DNA from: Chitinophagales bacterium
GTDB taxonomy: Bacteria > Bacteroidota > Bacteroidia > Chitinophagales > Saprospiraceae
DNA: 64,000 nucleotides
Reading direction: 5' to 3'
Assembly: GCA_013298845.1 (NCBI GenBank)
Contig: JAAFJN010000004.1
Span: forward strand, 216,747-280,746
Shown here: positions 60,099-64,000 of the stretch, piece by piece
Numbering within the stretch: the stretch's first letter is position 1
Layout of the letters: every line of letters begins with the position of its first letter
Program-made: the position numbers and the translations under genes
The notes under the pieces: model-generated
Database searches by the model: none
What the model was told of the DNA's origin: nothing
The model's input: only the letters and a program-made list of their open reading frames with translations

Positions 60099-63000
60099 AT
60101 GAGCACAAAAATCCAATCTAACGTTTTATTTATCCTGGCCATTCTTTTGTTAATTGGCCCCGCCATATTTGCCCAAAATACCTCGGAGTCGGAACTAACG
60201 CCCGAACAAATCAAAACCAAATTATTCAAACGCCACCAACGCTACCTCATCAATAACAGCGCCTTTATCAACAGCGCAACCGGCGTCGCCGACGAATACG
60301 CCCGCGAATTACTGCTCCAGCAAAGTCAAATAGCCGTTGCCGCCCAGGCCAATAACAGCACCAACAGCCTCACGACCATTGATTGGGTCAACCGAGGCCC
60401 CAATAACCGGGCCGGATACACCTCCACGGTGGCCTTTGACCCCAACGACCCGACCGGAAAAAAAGTTTGGGCCGGGGCCGAAACGGGTGGCCTTTGGTAT
60501 AATGACGACATCAGTGACCCGAACAGCGCCTGGCAACTGGTGAGCGGCGCGTGGGATAACATGGCCATTGGGGACATTAGTTTTGACCAATCCAACCCGC
60601 AACACGTTTATGCAACGGCCTCTAAACGACTGTATCAATCCACCGACGCAGGGCAAAATTGGTCTGAGGTAGTCATGTCGCCCACATTAACCGACGGATC
60701 GCCCAACAGCATCACCACCATCAAGGATTTATTGGTAGTCAGCCCCAATGAACTGTACGTAGGCACCAACGTTGGCGTGTTAAAATCTACCGACGGCGGG
60801 CAAAACTGGTCGCGCATTCTGTTACCAGTCGCCCCCCCAACCGGTGGGTATTTAGCGGTTGGGCCGGGTTTTTCGGCCACTGCGGCGGGTAATCGTTTTT
60901 TGGTAAGCAGCCTGCGCCGCAATAAAACAACGGGCGAATTGTACGCCGCTTTCGGCTGCGGCGAAGTGTTTAAATCATCCGACGGCGGGGCGAATTGGAC
61001 AAGTATTTACGTCGCCGGGACCTTAAATAAAAGTTATACCTTAATTGGTTTATCCCAAAGTACTTCGGGCAGTGGGCAGGTATTGTACGTGATTTCGGCG
61101 GTGGACAGCGACCCCAGTACCAATCATTTTGCCAAAACGGTGGACGGTGGCACCACCTGGTCGAGCCTGCCCTGGCCCACTGGCTTGCCAAACTTCCAGA
61201 TATGGCGCAATTTTATGATTGAGGTGCATCCGACCGACCCTAATGTGGTATGGGCGGGCACTTTGGGTCTTCGTCAATCCATTAACGGTGGCCAGAGTTT
61301 TAACGGTCGTATTGCCACCGCTCCCGTGGGTCAGGCAGATTACCACAAAATGGCGTTTTCGCACGTGGACCCCAACGTAGCGGTCATCGGTAATGACCAG
61401 GGTATATCCTATTGGACCGATGCCCATTCCAATAATCCCATCGGCCAATCTCGCTACAACAACTACATTGCCTACCAATCGTACAATGTTGCCATGCACC
61501 CGGCGGCAGGATCGGACTACATGATGGCCGTGGCCCAGGATCAACCCGGTGTGGCATTAAGTACACCGGCAACCGGACCGGGCGTCAGTTTGCCCGGCGG
61601 TGAAGGTTATTTTATGTTAATGGACCAGGACCAACCCGAAATTGGTTATTTTTCGGTGTTTGGCGGAGGTCGAATCGGTATCATTTACAATACCCAAACC
61701 CAACAATTGGTCAAACAACTCAATTTTGGGGCGGGTTATTCCGATTCGCCCAATATTTACCATTCCGGCAGTAATACCCTGTTGGTTTTTAATTCTTTTG
61801 ACCAAAATGTACCCGGTCGCGTGCATTTTAGCGTGGTGAACAACGTCAGTACGGTCAACAATGCCAGTACCAATGTCCTGAGTACCATGTATGTGGATGG
61901 CATCTTTGCGGCCAATGGCACCACCATTACGGGATTGTATGAACACACCCGAGGTATGGCTTTCGGGCACGATCCCAATACCGTTTTTCTGTTTGCATAC
62001 GGCGGCGGCGGAGCCAAAGGGGAAGGACTGCTGTTCAAAATCACCAATTTTTTCTCCGGCAATCCCGTGGTGCAGCGCATCAACACCAACCAAGTAATGG
62101 GGCGCGACAGCCATTGCCTGGCCGTGGGACAAAACGACGACGAAATCCTGGTGACCATTGACATCAGCGCTGCCATTGAAACCCTGTGGTACACCAACAA
62201 CGGCGGCTTAAACTGGACCGGGCTGAAAAAAACCAATACAACCAATGTCACCGACAGCGGATTACCCAAAAACTATTCGGCCCTTTGCGCGACGTTTAAC
62301 CCGCTCGACTACAAACAGGTCTTTTTGGCCGGATGGGACGGCGTTTGGCGCTGCGATGATATTACCGATCCCAACCTGCAATGGATTTACAGCAGCAACG
62401 GACTTGGGCGGGTACATACCCGCGACATCGAGATTCGCCCATCGGACGGCCGTATCGTGATTGCCACTTTTGGGCGGGGTATTTTTACCGCCGAACTCCA
62501 GAATAATGTTCAGCCCCCCACCGCCGCCTTCACCTCCAATGTGACTTCGGGGTGTAGCCCATTTACGGTTCAATTCAACAGCACCAGTTCCGGCGTTATT
62601 AGCAATTACGCCTGGAATTTCCCCGGCGGAACCCCGGCAACATCTACCCTATCCAACCCAACGGTTACTTACGCTACTCCCGGAACTTATGACGTGGAAT
62701 TGGCCGTTACCGGTCAGGGTGGCACCTCCACTGCCCTGCAAAACCAATACATTCAGGTCAACGAAATGCCAACCGCCGCCATAAGTTACGTGGTAAATGG
62801 CAGCACGGTGCAGTTTACGGCCAATACCACATCGGCGAACGGGCTGTTTTGGCAACTGGGCGACGGCAATTCCAGCACATCGGCGCAGTTTAGTCATACT
62901 TATGCCAATGACGGCACGTATGTGGTGGTTTTGCAGGCAAGTAACGGGTGCGGCCAGGTATTGGCCAGCGAACAGATTGTAATTACAACACCTCCTACTG

Positions 63001-63758
63001 CCGACTTTTCCGTATTTCCACCCACCGGATGCCTTCCGCAGCACACGGTTTATTTCACCAATACCTCCAGCACCAATGCCAATGCTTACGCCTGGAATTT
63101 TCCCGGCGGCACCCCGGCAACGTCCAATGTGCCGTATCCGGCGGTCGTTTATACGGCACCCGGCAGTTACGACGTGGAACTTACCGTCACCAATGCCAGC
63201 GGTTCTGACACCAAATTATTGACCAACGCTGTTTCGATTACGCCCGCCAGTGTTCCCGGCTTTACCTACGTTGTTAGTGGCACGACGGTGACTTTTACCA
63301 ATATTTCGCAGAACAGTACGGGCTGGGCGTGGAACTTTGGGGACGGAAGTATTGGTAGTAATGCCGCTGACCCGGTGTACACCTACGCGGCGAGCGGGGT
63401 TTATACCGTGACGCTCATTGCGGGTAACTCATGCGGCAGCGCACCGATCACACAAACGATTCAAATTCCCCCGGTTTCCGGTACGGTCACCGCTACTGCG
63501 CCCGGAGTGATTGCCAAAGTGGCCCCCAATCCCAGCCAAGGCCATATCAGGCTGGAGGTGGAAGAGGCACCGCCGGGAAATTGGCAATTGCAGGCCACCA
63601 ATGCCCTGGGGCAACGGGTATGGACCTCCGAAATCGTTATTACGGGTAGTTCTCACGCGAAATCTTTTGATTTTTCCACCTGGCCTGCGGGCGTGTACGA
63701 CCTCCGGTTGACCAACGGACAATATCACCTGCGGGTTGCGGTGGTGATTACTCATTAA
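60099..63758 (+). CDS. large T9SS type A cargo protein: BNR/sortilin-like propeller with PKD domains
   Basis: The 1219-residue protein has a signal peptide ending GPAIFAQN. A long VPS10/sortilin-like BNR region follows (about 90-780), with repeats such as LYQSTDAGQNWSEV, LKSTDGGQNWSRIL, FKSSDGGANWTSIY and VDGGTTWSSL. Four PKD-type domains lie at about 808-1125 (for example ISNYAWNFPGGTPATSTLSN, WAWNFGDGSIGSNAADPVY). A C-terminal type A sorting domain reads VAPNPSQGHIRLEVE, ATNALGQRVWTSE and WPAGVYDLRLTN. The BNR propeller is the type found in xyloglucanases and related glycosidases, but catalytic residues were not identified. It should be exported to the cell surface by the T9SS. Confidence 0.85.
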   Translation: MSTKIQSNVLFILAILLLIGPAIFAQNTSESELTPEQIKTKLFKRHQRYLINNSAFINSATGVADEYARELLLQQSQIAVAAQANNSTNSLTTIDWVNRGPNNRAGYTSTVAFDPNDPTGKKVWAGAETGGLWYNDDISDPNSAWQLVSGAWDNMAIGDISFDQSNPQHVYATASKRLYQSTDAGQNWSEVVMSPTLTDGSPNSITTIKDLLVVSPNELYVGTNVGVLKSTDGGQNWSRILLPVAPPTGGYLAVGPGFSATAAGNRFLVSSLRRNKTTGELYAAFGCGEVFKSSDGGANWTSIYVAGTLNKSYTLIGLSQSTSGSGQVLYVISAVDSDPSTNHFAKTVDGGTTWSSLPWPTGLPNFQIWRNFMIEVHPTDPNVVWAGTLGLRQSINGGQSFNGRIATAPVGQADYHKMAFSHVDPNVAVIGNDQGISYWTDAHSNNPIGQSRYNNYIAYQSYNVAMHPAAGSDYMMAVAQDQPGVALSTPATGPGVSLPGGEGYFMLMDQDQPEIGYFSVFGGGRIGIIYNTQTQQLVKQLNFGAGYSDSPNIYHSGSNTLLVFNSFDQNVPGRVHFSVVNNVSTVNNASTNVLSTMYVDGIFAANGTTITGLYEHTRGMAFGHDPNTVFLFAYGGGGAKGEGLLFKITNFFSGNPVVQRINTNQVMGRDSHCLAVGQNDDEILVTIDISAAIETLWYTNNGGLNWTGLKKTNTTNVTDSGLPKNYSALCATFNPLDYKQVFLAGWDGVWRCDDITDPNLQWIYSSNGLGRVHTRDIEIRPSDGRIVIATFGRGIFTAELQNNVQPPTAAFTSNVTSGCSPFTVQFNSTSSGVISNYAWNFPGGTPATSTLSNPTVTYATPGTYDVELAVTGQGGTSTALQNQYIQVNEMPTAAISYVVNGSTVQFTANTTSANGLFWQLGDGNSSTSAQFSHTYANDGTYVVVLQASNGCGQVLASEQIVITTPPTADFSVFPPTGCLPQHTVYFTNTSSTNANAYAWNFPGGTPATSNVPYPAVVYTAPGSYDVELTVTNASGSDTKLLTNAVSITPASVPGFTYVVSGTTVTFTNISQNSTGWAWNFGDGSIGSNAADPVYTYAASGVYTVTLIAGNSCGSAPITQTIQIPPVSGTVTATAPGVIAKVAPNPSQGHIRLEVEEAPPGNWQLQATNALGQRVWTSEIVITGSSHAKSFDFSTWPAGVYDLRLTNGQYHLRVAVVITH

Positions 63759-63886
63759 GCGGATTCGGGATATCCGGTGGTAATTTGTCTGAATCAGGAT
63801 TTTTTGGTTTTTTGGATGAACCGGATTTTTTGTGGGTTGTAACGTGTTATTGGATTTAGGATAAAAGGCATTGCTCAAAGGTATGC

Positions 63887-64000
63887 TTACCCACAAAACT
63901 TGGGAAAAAGCCGCCGTGTGGCATTAATGTTCTCAAGTGCGTCGGCATGCTTTTGGGCAGTGCTTTTTATCGGGAATCCGTACTGCTCTGAGATGTCAAC
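63887..64000 (-). CDS. C-terminal fragment of a gene cut by the right edge
   Basis: On the minus strand 37 codons are open from the edge to a TAA (63887-63889), encoding a segment with STAQKHADALENINATRRLF near the end. Composition is protein-like rather than random, but no family is recognised. The 63759-63886 gap before it holds a low-complexity GGATTTTTTGG-rich stretch. Confidence 0.35.
   Translation of the reverse strand, partial: VDISEQYGFPIKSTAQKHADALENINATRRLFPKFCG

Overview
The window is chromosomal DNA of a Bacteroidota bacterium, most likely of the Saprospiraceae/Chitinophagia side of the phylum. The evidence is an unusually rich type IX secretion (T9SS) complement: a PorP/SprF protein, a PorE-like OmpA protein, several cargo proteins with type A C-terminal sorting domains and one with a CHU_C/type B domain. 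There is also a SusC/SusD pair, a fused E1 alpha/beta 2-oxoacid dehydrogenase, a metal-dependent-class KdsA, and promoters of the Bacteroidota type (TTTG, about 20 bp, TAnnTTTG). No rRNA, CRISPR, phage or complete insertion sequence was seen. Gene content is mostly housekeeping plus envelope.

Layout. 1-760: truncated AAA ATPase, a dispersed 92-bp repeat and a 53-bp tandem repeat. 759-9308: E1 dehydrogenase and a glycosyltransferase 9, then PorP/SprF, PorE-like OmpA, a DUF1573 reading frame that probably belongs to the OmpA gene, and cystathionine beta-synthase. 9309-15171: repeat-rich intergenic DNA, a SPOR protein and a SusC/SusD pair. 15237-22106: a lipoprotein with a haem-c motif, a T9SS cargo protein and helical and beta-barrel proteins. 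22278-25449 (minus): NUDIX regulator, RlmH, LemA and two TPM proteins. 25637-35306: an HU-SPOR membrane protein, a three-gene minus-strand set (Fe-S membrane protein, M1-like peptidase, SRPBCC membrane protein), a phosphoribosyltransferase, a DJ-1/TPR protein and a membrane AraC regulator. 35626-43879: DEDDy exonuclease, a tight four-gene run (two T9SS cargo paralogues, KdsA, exported protein), PEP carboxylase and a coiled-coil protein.

43933-44756 is the most unusual part: a minus-strand RNA transcription unit with its own promoter and intrinsic terminator, carrying three tandem tRNA-like cloverleaves with a Leu-type D arm, anticodon-loop triplet GUC and a very long variable arm of 45, 45 and 81 nt. 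One copy carries a compensatory change in the acceptor stem. I do not recognise this as a known tRNA family.

45042-64000: K+ channel with RCK domains, lactonase, RfbC, TypA/BipA, QueA, DUF2795 protein, a CHU_C cargo protein, an ECF sigma factor with a membrane partner that ends in a beta-barrel-like domain, a group of small lipoproteins and exported proteins, and a large BNR/PKD T9SS cargo protein.

How the genes relate: the cargo proteins need the T9SS to which PorP/SprF and the PorE-like protein belong. KdsA makes the Kdo of the LPS core, to which T9SS cargo is anchored in species where this has been studied, so the cargo-KdsA operon is suggestive. Functional statements are family knowledge applied to sequence motifs; no database search was possible.
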